The translations under genes and the position numbers were made by a program. Below, in pieces: positions 49,728 through 60,031 of a stretch of DNA of 64,000 nucleotides. The notes under the pieces were generated by a model. It had not been told where the DNA came from, made no database searches, and saw nothing but the letters and a program-made list of their open reading frames with translations. Source of the stretch: Streptomyces phaeoluteigriseus. GTDB lineage: Bacteria > Actinomycetota > Actinomycetes > Streptomycetales > Streptomycetaceae. Location of the stretch: positions 1,311,069 to 1,375,068 of the forward strand of contig NZ_MPOH02000015.1 of the NCBI RefSeq assembly GCF_001896135.2, in the 5' to 3' direction. Each line of letters opens with the position of its first letter. Within the stretch, counting starts at the first letter, position 1.

Positions 49728-50897
49728 ATGGCCGCCGAACCCGTGATCGTGGAAGCAGTCCGCACCCCCATCGGCAAGCGCGGCGGCGCGCTCGCCAACC
49801 TGCACCCCGCCTATCTCCTCGGCGAGACCTACCGCGAGGTCCTCGGCCGCACCGGCATCCCCGCCGACGCCGTGGAGCAGATAGTGGGCGGCACGGTCAC
49901 CCACGCCGGCGAACAGTCCATGAACCCCGCGCGCACGGCCTGGCTGACGGTGGGCCTCCCGTACGAGACGGCGGCGACGACGGTCGACTGCCAGTGCGGC
50001 TCGTCGCAGCAGGCGTCCCACATGACGGCGAACATGATCGCGGCGGGCGTGATCGACGTGGGCATCAGCTGCGGGGTCGAGGCGATGTCCCGGGTCCCGC
50101 TGGGCTCGGGCTCGAAGCACGGTCCGGGAAAGCCGTTCCCGGAGGAGTGGAACGTCGACCTCCCGAACCAGTTCGAGGCGGCGGAACGCATCGCGCGCCA
50201 CCGGGGTCTGAGCCGGGAGGACGTCGACAGGCTGGGCCTGCTCTCCCAGGAACGGGCGGCGGCGGCCTGGTCGGAGGAACGCTTCAAGAGGGAGACCTTC
50301 GCCGTCCAGGTCCCGACGACGGAGGAGGAACAGGCGGCGGGCCAGGGCATGTGGCGCCTGGTGGACCGGGACGAAGGCCTGCGGGACACGTCGCTGGAGG
50401 CGCTGTCGCGCCTCAAGCCCGTCATGCCCACAGCGGTCCACACGGCCGGCAACTCCTCGCAGATCTCGGACGGCGCGGCGGCGATCATGTGGTCGTCGAA
50501 GCGGATGGCCCGCGCCCTGAAGCTGAAGCCGAGGGCGAGGATCGTGGCCCAGGCCCTGGTGGGCGCCGACCCCCACTTCCACCTGGACGGCCCGATCGAC
50601 GCGACGCGGGCTGTGCTCGGCAAGGCGGGCATGTCCCTGAAGGACATCGACCTCGTCGAGATCAACGAAGCCTTCGCCTCGGTGGTGTTGAGCTGGACGA
50701 AGGTCTTCGACCAGGACCTCGACAAGGTCAACGTGAACGGCGGCGGGATCGCCCTCGGTCACCCGGTAGGAGCGACGGGCGCCCGCCTGATCACGACGGC
50801 ACTGCACGAACTGGAACGCACCGACAGGGAGTTCGCCCTGATCACGATGTGCGCGGGGGGCGGCTTGGCCACGGGGACGATCATCCAGCGGCTGTAG
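49728..50897 (+). CDS. Steroid 3-ketoacyl-CoA thiolase (FadA5-like)
   Basis: The 389-residue protein is a classical degradative thiolase. The nucleophile is Cys90 in DCQCGSSQQ; NEAFAS, GGGIALGHPVGATGAR and the C-terminal MCAGGGLATG carry the remaining active-site residues. The sequence and the head-to-head position with a CYP125-like gene match FadA5, which releases acetyl-CoA from sterol side chains. The KstR-like palindrome is 55 bp upstream. The 3' end overlaps a small convergent DUF397-like gene by 17 bp. Confidence 0.88.
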   Translation: MAAEPVIVEAVRTPIGKRGGALANLHPAYLLGETYREVLGRTGIPADAVEQIVGGTVTHAGEQSMNPARTAWLTVGLPYETAATTVDCQCGSSQQASHMTANMIAAGVIDVGISCGVEAMSRVPLGSGSKHGPGKPFPEEWNVDLPNQFEAAERIARHRGLSREDVDRLGLLSQERAAAAWSEERFKRETFAVQVPTTEEEQAAGQGMWRLVDRDEGLRDTSLEALSRLKPVMPTAVHTAGNSSQISDGAAAIMWSSKRMARALKLKPRARIVAQALVGADPHFHLDGPIDATRAVLGKAGMSLKDIDLVEINEAFASVVLSWTKVFDQDLDKVNVNGGGIALGHPVGATGARLITTALHELERTDREFALITMCAGGGLATGTIIQRL

Positions 50898-51069
50898 TCC
50901 ACCGGAGGAACGTCGAGAACGCGGCGGGCTCGGCCCTGAGGATCGGGCCCGCCGGGATCCTGGAGTCGCGGACGGCGGCGGTGGCGGGGGCCTCGGCGAT
51001 GGCGGCGATGGCGGGGGCCTCGGCGATCTCCACGCAGTCGCAGTTCGAGTGCGTCGGAGCCTCAGGCAC
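50881..51069 (-). CDS. Small DUF397-like protein with internal duplication
   Basis: The 62-residue ORF contains CDCVEIAEAPA, then ATAAVRDSRIPAGPILRAEPAAFSTFL. DUF397 proteins have CVEVA then AVRDSK-P-GP-L-F-P-W--F, so this matches, but it lacks the usual N-terminal W-KSSYS stretch, and AEAPAIAAIAEAPA is an internal duplication from the repeat at 50984-51028. DUF397 genes normally accompany an XRE regulator; none is near. It overlaps the thiolase 3' end by 17 bp. It may be a remnant. Confidence 0.5.
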   Translation of the reverse strand: MPEAPTHSNCDCVEIAEAPAIAAIAEAPATAAVRDSRIPAGPILRAEPAAFSTFLRWTTAAG

Positions 51070-51085
51070 CGAGGCCCCCGGCCCT

Positions 51086-53133
51086 TCAGGCGCTGGCCGT
51101 CCGTTCCTTCTCCGGTTCCAGCTCGTCCTTCGTGGCCGTGGCCGCCGCCGACCCCGCCCGCGGCCCCTGCAACACGTACGCCAGCCCGAAGCCGGCCAGG
51201 ACGACCGCCGCGCCGCCCACCGCGTCGAGGAGCCAGTGGTTGCCGGTGGCCACGATCGCGGAGACCGTGAAGAGGGGGTGCAGGAGGCCCAGGGCCTTCA
51301 TCCACCACTTCGGGGCGACGATCGCGATCGCCAGACCGCACCACAGGGACCAGCCGAAGTGCAGGGACGGCATCGCCGCGTACTGGTTGGTCAGGGACGT
51401 CAGGGTGCCGTAGTCGGGCTGGGTGAAGTCCTGGACTCCGTGGACGGTGTCGATGATGCCGAGGCCCGGCATCAGGCGGGGCGGAGCCAGCGGGTACAGC
51501 CAGAAGCCGACCAGCGCGAGCAGGGTCGCGAAGCCGAGGGAGGAGCGGGCCCAGCGGTAGTCCACCGGGCGGCGCCAGTAGAGGACGGCCAGCACCGACA
51601 GCGGGACCGCGAAGTGGAACGAGGTGTAGTAGAAGTCGAAGAAGTCGCGCAGCCAGCCGACCTCGACGACCGCGTGGTTGGCCCAGTGCTCGATGTCGAT
51701 GTGCAGGAAGCGCTCGATGTCGAGGATCTCGCGGCCGTGGGCCTCCGCCCGCTCCCGTCCGCCCGAGATGGTCCCGCCCGTCGCCGCGAGCCTGACCTGC
51801 TGGTACGCCGCGTAGGTGACGCGGATGAGCAGCAGCTCCAGGAGCAGGTTGGGGCGGGTGAGGACCCGGCGCAGAACCGGCAGCAGCGGGACGTGTTTCC
51901 AGCGGGCCGGGACGGGGGCGGCGTACCGCGTGGGGATCGGGGTCCGGTAGTACGGGGAGGTGCGCGACAGGAAGGGCATGACCGTCGCGGCGGCCAGCGC
52001 GGCGAGGAGGACGACGTTGTCGCGCAGGGGGTACAGGGCCGCCATGTCCGGCAGCATCATCTTCGCCGGGAGGGTCATGACCAGGATGACGGCGACCGGC
52101 CACACGTACCGGTCCGAGGCGCGCTTGCCGACCCGGCCGACGACCGCCGGCAGGACCCAGAGGAGCTGGTGCTGCCAGGTCGTCGGGGACACGAGGATGG
52201 CGGTACAGCCGGTGATCGCTACCGCCAGCAGGAGCTGGCCGTCGCGGGCGTAGCGCACCGCCCGGCGGATGCCGAGCGCGGCGACGCCCGCGCCCAGCGT
52301 CAGGAACAGGGCGATCTCCAGCGGGCCGGAGAGGCCGAAGCGCAGCAGGGCGCCGTGCAGGGACTGGTTGCCGAGGGCGTCCGCCCTGCCGCCGAGGCCC
52401 ACGCCCGCCATGTGGTGGACCCAGTAGGTGTACGAGTCGTGCGGCATGGCCGCCCAGGCGAGCAGCGTGCAGGCCAGGAACGACGCCCCCGCGGTCGCGG
52501 CGCCCGGCGCCGGCCGGTGACCCACAGCAGCGGGGCGAACAGCAGGACGGTCGGCTGGAGGGCCGCCGCCAGGCCGATCAGCGCGCCGCCCGCGTGCCGC
52601 CCGCGTACGACGAAGCAGCCGAGCAGGACGAGCAGGACGGGGATGATGCTGGTCTGGCCGAGCCAGAGGGTGTTGCGGACGGGAAGGGACAGCATCAGCA
52701 GGCTGATCGCGACGGGCGCGGCCAGCAGCGAGGTGCGTCTGCTCACCGGCTGCGGCAGGGCCCGCGCGACGACGAGCCCGAGGGCGGCCACCAGCAGCAG
52801 GGTGCCGAAGGTCCAGCCCCAGCCGAGGGCCTGTTCGGCCGCGCGCGTGAGGGGCTTGAGGACGAGCCCGCCGAACGGGGTGCCGGTGAAGCGCGTCGAG
52901 TCGTAGAGCGAACCGTTGACGTGCAGGACGCCGTTCGGCCCGACCCAGGTCTCCAGGTCCGTCAGTCGCTCTCCGCGCGGGGTGCCGAGGACGACGGCCA
53001 CCTGCCGGACGGCGAGGACCGCCGCTACCAGCCAGAGGCCGAGGCGGGCCATGCGCAGACGCGCTCTCGCCGTGTCGACCGCCGCCGCTCCGAACGGTTC
53101 CGCCGGTCGTCCGCTCTGCTCCGCATCCGCCAC
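51086..53133 (-). pseudogene. Bifunctional GT87 glycosyltransferase/PAP2 phosphatase, frameshifted in this sequence
   Basis: The two frames give one 682-residue membrane protein. The first part (from GTG 53133) is a GT87-like arabinofuranosyl/mannosyltransferase segment with spans such as LWLVAAVLAVRQVAVVLGT, ending LLWVTGRRR. The second resumes GAATAGASFLACTLLAWAAM with more spans, then a PAP2 phosphatase domain (the phosphatase His in MPSLHFGWSLW, and VATGNHWLLDAVGG). One base is missing at about 52505; restoring it makes the length divisible by three. This fusion type is known in actinobacteria and probably uses and recycles polyprenyl-phosphate sugars at the membrane. Confidence 0.78.
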
Positions 53134-53392
53134 GCCTCGTAGGCCTCCCGCCCCGTAGGTCCCACGCGTTCCGTCGTGGGGTCAGTCTTCACGAACCCTA
53201 TGAGGCTCGCGGCACCCCCGGACAGAGACGCAAGCCGCCCCGCATTCACCTGACGTCCGTTCTCCTTTTGTCCGGAAGACGATAGTGCTCCTGGGGAGGT
53301 GTCGTTCCCGCGGGGGTGCGGGGTCGGTCACGGCCCGACCCCGACCGGCGCCCACGACCTGCGCCCACGACCGGCTCCACGCAACCGGCACC

Positions 53393-53463
53393 TCGGGCCC
53401 GTTCGTCGTGGACCCGGACGGTGATCCTTCGGGCCCGTTCGTCGTGGACCCGGACGGTGATCC
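53393..53463. repeat. 36-bp tandem duplication
   Basis: Copies at 53393-53428 and 53429-53463 are identical over at least 35 bp. Thirty-six is a multiple of three, so the frame is kept; one minus frame would read GSPSGSTTNGPE twice. Confidence 0.8.
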
Positions 53464-53924
53464 ACGGGTGTGACCGACACGCCGGTCACGACGGACGGAG
53501 GTGTTCGGGCGATGCCCGTGGGCACGGACGAGGGCCCGCTGGGCGGGCCGGCGGCGGAGAACGCCGTTCCTGACGGTGCTCACCCAGCGCTTCCCGGAGC
53601 CGGCGGCGATCTCGGCGGACCACGGGCTGCGCCGGACGGCGAGGGACATGGCGTACCGGCGGGTGGTCCCTGTGTCGGAGGGCGGGCCTGGGGAGGCGGA
53701 GCCGAGACTGCGCCCGGCGGCGGTGCGGACCGGCTGCTCACGGTGGCCGGGTCCCGGTCCGGCTGCCGACCGTCGGGGGCGGCCCGGCGCCGCTGGTGAC
53801 GTGAGGGTCACGCTCGGGCCGCACGGGGCCGGGCTCCCACCCCGCCTGGGCCGAACGGCTGAATCGGGCCGGTGCGGACCCTGTGAGTTCCGGGCGAGGG
53901 GGAACTCGGGCACGGCGTACGGCG

Positions 53925-53952
53925 TTGACAGACTAGTTAGCGTTCCTAACGA
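53925..53952 (+). promoter_or_regulatory. Promoter with overlapping palindrome
   Basis: TTGACA-N16-TAACGA with the 5-bp inverted repeat GTTAG-CGTTC-CTAAC across the spacer and -10. A regulator probably binds here. The O-methyltransferase gene starts 29 bp after it. Confidence 0.55.
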
Positions 53953-53981
53953 GTCATGTCGGCAACTGAGAGGCAGAGCGC

Positions 53982-54653
53982 ATGAGCGAGTCGCAGATCT
54001 GGGACACCGTCGACGCCTACTTCACCGCCCACCTCGCCCCGGACGACGAGGTGACCGCGGCCGCGCTGCGCGACAGCGAGGCGGCCGAACTGCCCCAGGC
54101 CAACGTCACGGCGAACCAGGGCAAGCTGCTCCAGCTCCTCGCGGAGATCCAGGGTGCCCGGACCATTCTGGAGATCGGCACACTCGGCGGGTACAGCACC
54201 ATCTGGCTGGGCCGCGCCCTCCCGGCCGACGGCAGGCTCGTGTCGCTGGAGTACAGCCCGAAGCACGCCGAGGTCGCCACCCGCAACATCGCGCGCGCGG
54301 GCCTCGACAAACAGGTCGAGGTGCGGGTGGGCGCGGCCCTGGACTCGCTGCCCCTGCTGGCGGACGAGAACCCGCCACCGTTCGACCTGGTCTTCATCGA
54401 CGCCGACAAGGTCAACAACGCCCGCTATCTGGAGTGGGCGCTGCGGCTCACCAGCGCCGGCAGCCTGATCGTCGTCGACAACGTCGTACGGGGCGGCCGG
54501 GTGGTCGACGCGGACAGCGGCGCGGGCGACGTGCAGGGCACCCGCGACGCCATCGAACTCATGGGCGCGCACCCGAGGTTGAGCGGTACGGCGATCCAGA
54601 CGGTGGGCTCCAAGGGCTACGACGGCTTCGCTCTGGCGCGCGTGCTGGCGTAA
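53982..54653 (+). CDS. O-methyltransferase (COMT-like)
   Basis: The 223-residue protein is a class I O-methyltransferase of the caffeoyl-CoA/catechol type. Motif I is ILEIGTLGGYSTIWLGRALP; LVFIDADKVNNARYLEWAL contains the metal-binding Asp-Ala-Asp, and VVDNVVRGGRV holds the second Asp/Asn metal site. The substrate is probably a catechol-type small molecule. ATG 53982 is preceded by GAGAGGCAGAGC. The promoter has an overlapping palindrome, so induction is likely. Confidence 0.85.
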   Translation: MSESQIWDTVDAYFTAHLAPDDEVTAAALRDSEAAELPQANVTANQGKLLQLLAEIQGARTILEIGTLGGYSTIWLGRALPADGRLVSLEYSPKHAEVATRNIARAGLDKQVEVRVGAALDSLPLLADENPPPFDLVFIDADKVNNARYLEWALRLTSAGSLIVVDNVVRGGRVVDADSGAGDVQGTRDAIELMGAHPRLSGTAIQTVGSKGYDGFALARVLA

Positions 54654-54684
54654 CCCCGACGCCCGGGCCGGCCCTCGCCAGGTC

Positions 54685-55077
54685 TCACGCCTCGTGGTAG
54701 AAGCCCACGTTGACGCTGCGCGGGCCGGTGCGGTCCGTGACGACGATCTCGCCGTTGCCGCCGCGCGGGAGCCGCACGGTCCCGCCGTAGGCGATGGTCT
54801 GGGCGTACTCGCCGACCACCAGCCGGACCTCCGAGGACGGGTCCGGCTGGGAGCCGCGCAGCCAGCTGACCTGCCAGACGCCTTCGGGACCGCAGAGAAA
54901 CTCGAGGTGCACCCGGGAGACGAACAGCCACTCCTCGGGCGTGGCGAGGCGGCACACGGACTTGTCCCGGCCCACCCGCAGCACGGCGCCCGGCTCGCTG
55001 GGCGAGTCGGCCATGAGCATGCCGGCCGTGGCACCCTCTTCCGTCCCGGAGACGGTTGCCATGGTGAGTTCGAGCAC
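54685..55077 (-). CDS. FHA-like small domain protein
   Basis: The 130-residue protein has an FHA-type core: LRVGRDKSVCRLATPEEWLFVSRVHLEFLC, where RVGR and S-R-H match the phosphothreonine-binding residues. The rest is beta-rich (VRLPRGGNGEIVVTDRTGPRSVNVGFYHEA). It would bind phosphorylated partners of Ser/Thr kinases. The start is ATG 55077; it lies convergent to the O-methyltransferase with 31 bp between. Confidence 0.75.
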   Translation of the reverse strand: MLELTMATVSGTEEGATAGMLMADSPSEPGAVLRVGRDKSVCRLATPEEWLFVSRVHLEFLCGPEGVWQVSWLRGSQPDPSSEVRLVVGEYAQTIAYGGTVRLPRGGNGEIVVTDRTGPRSVNVGFYHEA

Positions 55078-55168
55078 GTGCGCTCCTCAAGAGATGTCTG
55101 TCCGACAGCGTCCGGACTGTGCGTGCACAGCCGCCGCATACTAAATCGCCCGGCCCCGCCGCGTCCGG

Positions 55169-55174
55169 CACAAT
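55169..55174 (+). promoter_or_regulatory. Candidate leaderless -10
   Basis: CACAAT is six bases before the ATG at 55181. Confidence 0.4.
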
Positions 55175-55180
55175 GGACCC

Positions 55181-55597
55181 ATGACCGAGCGAAAGCCACC
55201 GGGTGTCCCGTTCGAGTCCTGGATCGACAAGCAGATCCAGGATGCGGAGCGACGTGGCGAGTTCGATCAACTCCCAGGGCTGGGAAGGCCGTTGGACCCG
55301 GAGATCGAGGGTCCGTACGACGAAATGTGGTGGATCAGGCGCAAGATGGCGCGCGAGGGGCTCTCGGTGCTGCCCCCCGCGCTGGCCCTGCGCAAGGAGG
55401 CGGAGGACGCTCTCGCCGCGGCGTACGCGGCGCCCTCGGAGCGCATCGCCCGGAAGATCGTCACGGACGTCAACGTCAAGCTCCGCGACATGATGTTCAG
55501 GCCGCCGCCCGGCCCCCCGCTGGGCATGAGGCCGTACGACGTCGAAGAGGTCGTACGCCAGTGGCGGGAGCGCCGGGCGGCGGCCGGGGACGGCTGA
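55181..55597 (+). CDS. DUF1992/DnaJC28-like protein
   Basis: The 138-residue protein contains ESWIDKQIQDAERRGEFDQLPGLGRPL, followed by WWIRRKMAREGLSVLPPALALRKE, the DUF1992 pattern also found at the end of eukaryotic DNAJC28. The function is unknown. The stop is immediately followed by a MITE-like element at 55598. The leaderless -10 CACAAT precedes it. Confidence 0.85.
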   Translation: MTERKPPGVPFESWIDKQIQDAERRGEFDQLPGLGRPLDPEIEGPYDEMWWIRRKMAREGLSVLPPALALRKEAEDALAAAYAAPSERIARKIVTDVNVKLRDMMFRPPPGPPLGMRPYDVEEVVRQWRERRAAAGDG

Positions 55598-55779
55598 GGC
55601 CTGTCGTTTGGATCACGTCGCAGACGCGGGGTCCGGCACGCGCATCTGCCGCGTTGTCGTCGGTTGCCGACGCTCCGCGTCGACGCCCTCCTCCGCCTTG
55701 CAGCCGCACGCACCAGACCCCGCTCACCGGCACTGAACAGCGCCGTCGATTTCCTGCGACCTGATCCGAACGACAGGCC
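55598..55779. repeat. MITE-like element, copy 2
   Basis: The element of 182 bp begins GGCCTGTCGTTTGGATCA and ends with TGATCCGAACGACAGGCC; the inverse pairing extends to about 25 bp with two mismatches. It is homologous to the copy at 41298 along its full length and, like it, directly follows a stop codon. Confidence 0.8.
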
Positions 55780-55791
55780 CCAGGGCCTGAC

Positions 55792-56436
<645 letters not shown>

Positions 56437-56442
56437 GCCTGT

Positions 56443-57122
56443 TCACCCCTGCTTGGTCTGGTGGCGGTGGAAGCCCGGCAGGTGGAAGCCGGAGCGTCCC
56501 TCGTGGCGCGTGGCCTGACGGTCCTCCGGAGGCCGGGTCGTCGGCGCCCGGTGGCGGCCCTCGCCGACCAGGTCGTCGAAGAGGGCGCGGGCCTCGACCA
56601 TGGCGGCCCGCAGGTCCTCGGTGCCGGGGGCCTCGCCGCCCCGTGCGCCACCGTCCTGGTGGAAGCGGGTGACGTGGTGCACGTGCCGGTAGCCCTGCAC
56701 GTGGTCGGCGTGGTGCACGGCGAGCGCGGCGACCTGCTCGTCGTACTGCCCGCCGTCCGGGTAGCCGCGGGCGCCGCGGCGTCGGCGAGGATCCGGTCCG
56801 CCTCGGCGACCGCCTCGCGCGGGGAGTCGACGAAGCGCTCCTGCGCCGCGGCCCAGCGGGCCTCGAACCGCTCGCGCTCCGCGGGCTCCAGGGGCCGCTC
56901 CTTCAGCCCGCCGTGCCGTTCCACGAGGCCGCCGAGTTCCCGCTCGGCCGCCTTGACGTCCCCGTCGTGCCGGGCCACGGCCCGGTCGTACTCGGGCCCG
57001 AAGCGGCGCTTCAGGCCACGTCCTCCCTGTGACGACCCTCGGGCCCGTGCGGCCAGCACGGCCGCGACGGCGACGACGACCGCCACGATCACGATGAGAG
57101 CGATGATCACGCCTGTGGACAT
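56443..57122 (-). pseudogene. Membrane-anchored hypothetical protein, frameshifted in this sequence
   Basis: The start at 57122 gives MSTGVIIALIVIVAVVVAVAAVL, a membrane anchor, then a charged helical domain with the FVDSPREAVAEADRILAD motif. After that the frame must shift: RGYPDGGQYDEQVAALAVHHADHV and GTEDLRAAMVEARALFDDLVGEG continue in the next frame to the stop at 56443. One base is missing at about 56771, and restoring it gives 226 residues. The function is unknown. Its paralogue follows downstream. Confidence 0.72.
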
Positions 57123-57252
57123 GGTTGCCTTCCGGTGTTTCGGCCCCGCGGGCCGGTTCACTGTGCGGGTTGCCCGCACAGCGCCGGACAAACGGCCGCG
57201 GACGTCGTACCCTGCCCACGCATATGTGGTCGCGCGCCCCGTGGGCCCCCGC

Positions 57253-57258
57253 GAGAAT
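57253..57258 (+). promoter_or_regulatory. Candidate leaderless -10
   Basis: GAGAAT is seven bases before ATG 57266, as for the amidase gene at 13327. Confidence 0.4.
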
Positions 57259-57265
57259 GGCCGGC

Positions 57266-57838
57266 ATGACCTGGATCGTCGCCCCGGAACCCGTGGACTC
57301 CCCCGTCGCCGCCGCGCTGTGGCGGGAGTACTACACCGAGGTCAGCGACCGCTGGTACCTGCTGCACGAGGGGCGGCGGACCGATCCCGCCGAGCTGGAG
57401 CGGGAGATCGCCGCCCACCCGGGGACCGAACTGGCGCCCCCGACCGGCCGGTTGCTCGTCGCGCGGTACGACGGGGAGCCGGCCGGAAGTGCGGGGGTAC
57501 GGCTGCTGGACGCGTCGACGGCCGAGCTGACGCGGGTGTTCCTGCGGCCGGGGGCGCGCGGCAGGGGAGGCGGGCCGCTGCTCGTCGGGGCCGCCGAGGA
57601 GGCCGCCCGCGCGCTGGGCGCCAAACGGATGGTCCTCGACACCCGCGGCGACCTCGTCGAGGCCCGCGCGCTGTACGCCCGCCTCGGATACCGGGAGGGC
57701 GCCCCGCACAACGACGACCCGTACGCCGAGCACTGGTTCGCCAAGGACCTGACCGGCGTGGACGTGAGCGGGCGGACGTGGACGGGGGTGACCGGGGACG
57801 TGACCGGCGAAGAGCCCGGCGGCTCGCGCCTCAGCTGA
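57266..57838 (+). CDS. GNAT-family acetyltransferase
   Basis: The 190-residue protein has the GNAT fold. The acetyl-CoA loop is VFLRPGARGRGGGPLLVGAAEEAARALG (the R/Q-x2-G-x-G/A region), followed by VLDTRGDLVEARALYARLGYRE near the C terminus. The substrate is unknown. ATG 57266 is preferred by the leaderless -10; ATG 57257 is in frame. It is convergent with and overlaps the MFS exporter 3' end by eight bases. Confidence 0.8.
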   Translation: MTWIVAPEPVDSPVAAALWREYYTEVSDRWYLLHEGRRTDPAELEREIAAHPGTELAPPTGRLLVARYDGEPAGSAGVRLLDASTAELTRVFLRPGARGRGGGPLLVGAAEEAARALGAKRMVLDTRGDLVEARALYARLGYREGAPHNDDPYAEHWFAKDLTGVDVSGRTWTGVTGDVTGEEPGGSRLS

Positions 57839-59869
57839 ACCGGGCCGCCGGGCGTTCGCCGTGCGGCTGCTCGCGGTCGGAGCCGCACAGTTCGGCGTTC
57901 AGTTCCCGCACCAGTTGTGTCAGGTCGGTGGGGCGGTCCGGGCCCCACCAGTCGCCGAGCAGTTCGGCGAGCGACTCCTCGCGGCCCGCGAGAGGTGGTC
58001 GGCGACCTCGCGGCCCTCGTCGGTCGGCACCAGGTCGAGGCCCTCGCGCACGGCCAGCCGGCGTTCCTCGACCTGCCGGGCGGCGGCCAGGATCACCGGC
58101 AGCGGGACGGGGACGCGCTCGGCGAGCCTGCCCGGCTCGACGCTGCCGTGGCGCTTCATCCGCAGCAGCATCCAGCTGGCGGCGGGCAGCAGGTCGTAGC
58201 CGGCCCGGTCGGTGATCGTCCGGTAGATCTCGCGGCGGCCCTCCCGGGTACCGAGGACGGACAGCGCCCGGCACACCTCGTCGTACGACGAGCGCTCGAC
58301 CGGGTTGCTGGCCAGCGTCTCCGTCACGTCCGGCGCGGTGACCGAGCCGCGCAGCGGGTCCTCCTTCAGGAACCAGGCGAGAAGGAAACCGAGGACGGCG
58401 ACCGGCGCGGCGTACAGGAAGACGTCCGTGATGGACGAGGCGTAGGCGTGCAGGACCTGCGGGCGCAGCGCGGCGGGCAGGTCTGCGATGACGCGCGGGT
58501 CGGCCTCCAGCGCGTCGAGGGAGACCGCCGGCGGGAGGTCCACGCCCCGGAAGGCGTCCGCGAGCTTGTCGCCGAGGCGGTTCGTGAAGACCGTGCCGAA
58601 GATGGCGACGCCGAACGAGGCCCCGATGGAGCGGAAGAAGGTCGCGCCGGAGGTGGCGACGCCGAGATCCTCGTAGGAGACGGCGTTCTGCACGATGAGG
58701 ACCAGGACCTGCATCACCAGGCCGAGTCCCAGGCCGAAGACGAAGAAGAACGCGCTCATCTCGGCGGTGGAGCTGTGCTCGTCGAGCTGGTGCAGCAGAA
58801 GCAGGCCGACGGCCGTCACGGCGGTGCCGGTGACCGGGAACACCTTCCAGCGGCCGGTGCGGCTGACGATCTGTCCGGACGCCGTCGACGCCAGCAGCAG
58901 ACCGGCCACCATCGGCAGCATGTGCACGCCGGACAGGGTCGGCGAGACGCCCTGCACGACCTGGAGGAAGGTCGGCAGATAGGTCATCGCGCCGAACATC
59001 GCGAAGCCCACGATGAAGCTGATCACGGCGGACAGCGTGAAGGTGCGGATGCGGAACAGCTTGAGCGGCAGCACGGGTTCGGCGGCCCTGCGCTCCACGG
59101 CCACGAAGACGAAGGCCAGGACGACGCCCAGCACGGCGAGTCCGACGATCTGCGGCGAGCCCCAGCCCCAGGTGGTGCCGCCCAGCGAGGCCACCAGCAC
59201 CAGGCAGGTGGCGACGGAGGCGATGAGGAGGGTGCCCAGGTAGTCGATGACGTGCTTCGCCGACTTGCGCGGGATGCGCAGGACGGTGGCGATGACGGCG
59301 AGCGCGACGACACCGAGCGGGAGGTTGACGTAGAAGACCCAGCGCCAGCTCAGATGCTCGGTGAACAGGCCGCCCAGGAGCGGCCCGAGGACACTCGTCG
59401 TCCCGAAGACCGCGCCGAACAGGCCCTGGTAGCGGCCACGTTCACGCGGCGGGACGATGTCGCCGACGATCGCCATCGACAGCACCATCAACCCGCCGCC
59501 GCCCAGCCCCTGGAGCGCGCGGAATCCGATGAGCTGCGGCATGTTCTGCGCCATCCCGCACAGCGCCGAGCCGATCAGGAAGATCACGATCGCGATCTGG
59601 AACAGCCTCTTGCGCCCGTACTGGTCGCCCAGTTTGCCCCACAGCGGGGTGGCGGCGGTCGACGCCAGCAGGTACGCCGTGACCACCCAGGAGAGGTGTT
59701 CCATGCCGCCCAGTTCGCTGACGATCGTGGGCAGCGCCGTCGACACGATCGTCTGGTCGAGGGCGGCGAGCAGCATGCCGAGCAGCAGTGCGCCGATCGA
59801 CACGAGGACGTTCCCGGGCACCTGCTCCGGACGGGGATCCCCCGTCCGGGCCTGCGCGTCCAAGGCCAT
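57831..59869 (-). CDS. EmrB/QacA-type MFS exporter with C-terminal regulatory tail, 3' frameshift likely
   Basis: The 14-span DHA2 exporter starts at ATG 59869. The MFS motif is GKLGDQYGRKRLFQ, and motif C-like LDQTIVSTALP is in the first helix. After about residue 520 comes a soluble helix-turn-helix/MarR-like tail (SYDEVCRALSVLGTREGRREI). As written the frame runs to 57920 with an arginine-rich end. One base restored near 57985 gives REESLAELLGDWWGPDRPTDLTQLVRELN and a stop at 57831, with length divisible by three. I therefore give the extended end. It exports small molecules by proton antiport; substrate unknown. Confidence 0.75.
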
Positions 59870-60031
59870 GGATGCCTCCTGAGGCTCGCGTGGACATCTC
59901 CCATCGTGATCGGTGTGTCCCGTTATGGCCTGTCGAGTCCTGCCGGAACCCCCCGTTCCGGGGGTCGCGGGCAGCCGGTCGTGTGGAGGATCTGCATAAT
60001 CCTTGGAGTTTGGATGGGGAGGGACGAACGG

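Larger units (their letters stand above)
53134..53981. other. Spacer with a 36-bp tandem repeat and a promoter
   Basis: No gene is convincing. Frames on either strand are long but arginine- and proline-rich. A perfect tandem duplication lies at 53393-53463 (period 36, TCGGGCCCGTTCGTCGTGGA start). Near the right end, TTGACA (53925-53930) and TAACGA (53947-53952) are 16 bp apart, and GTTAGCGTTCCTAAC (53936-53950) is a palindrome within that promoter. Confidence 0.6.

Noticed and set aside
49632..52103. An 823-codon minus frame antisense to the thiolase
   Set aside because: It has low-complexity Arg/Pro composition, while the plus-strand thiolase has complete catalytic motifs.
53182..53913. A 243-codon minus ORF
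   Set aside because: Composition is Arg/Pro/Gly-rich and includes the 36-bp duplication; no domain or ribosome site supports it.
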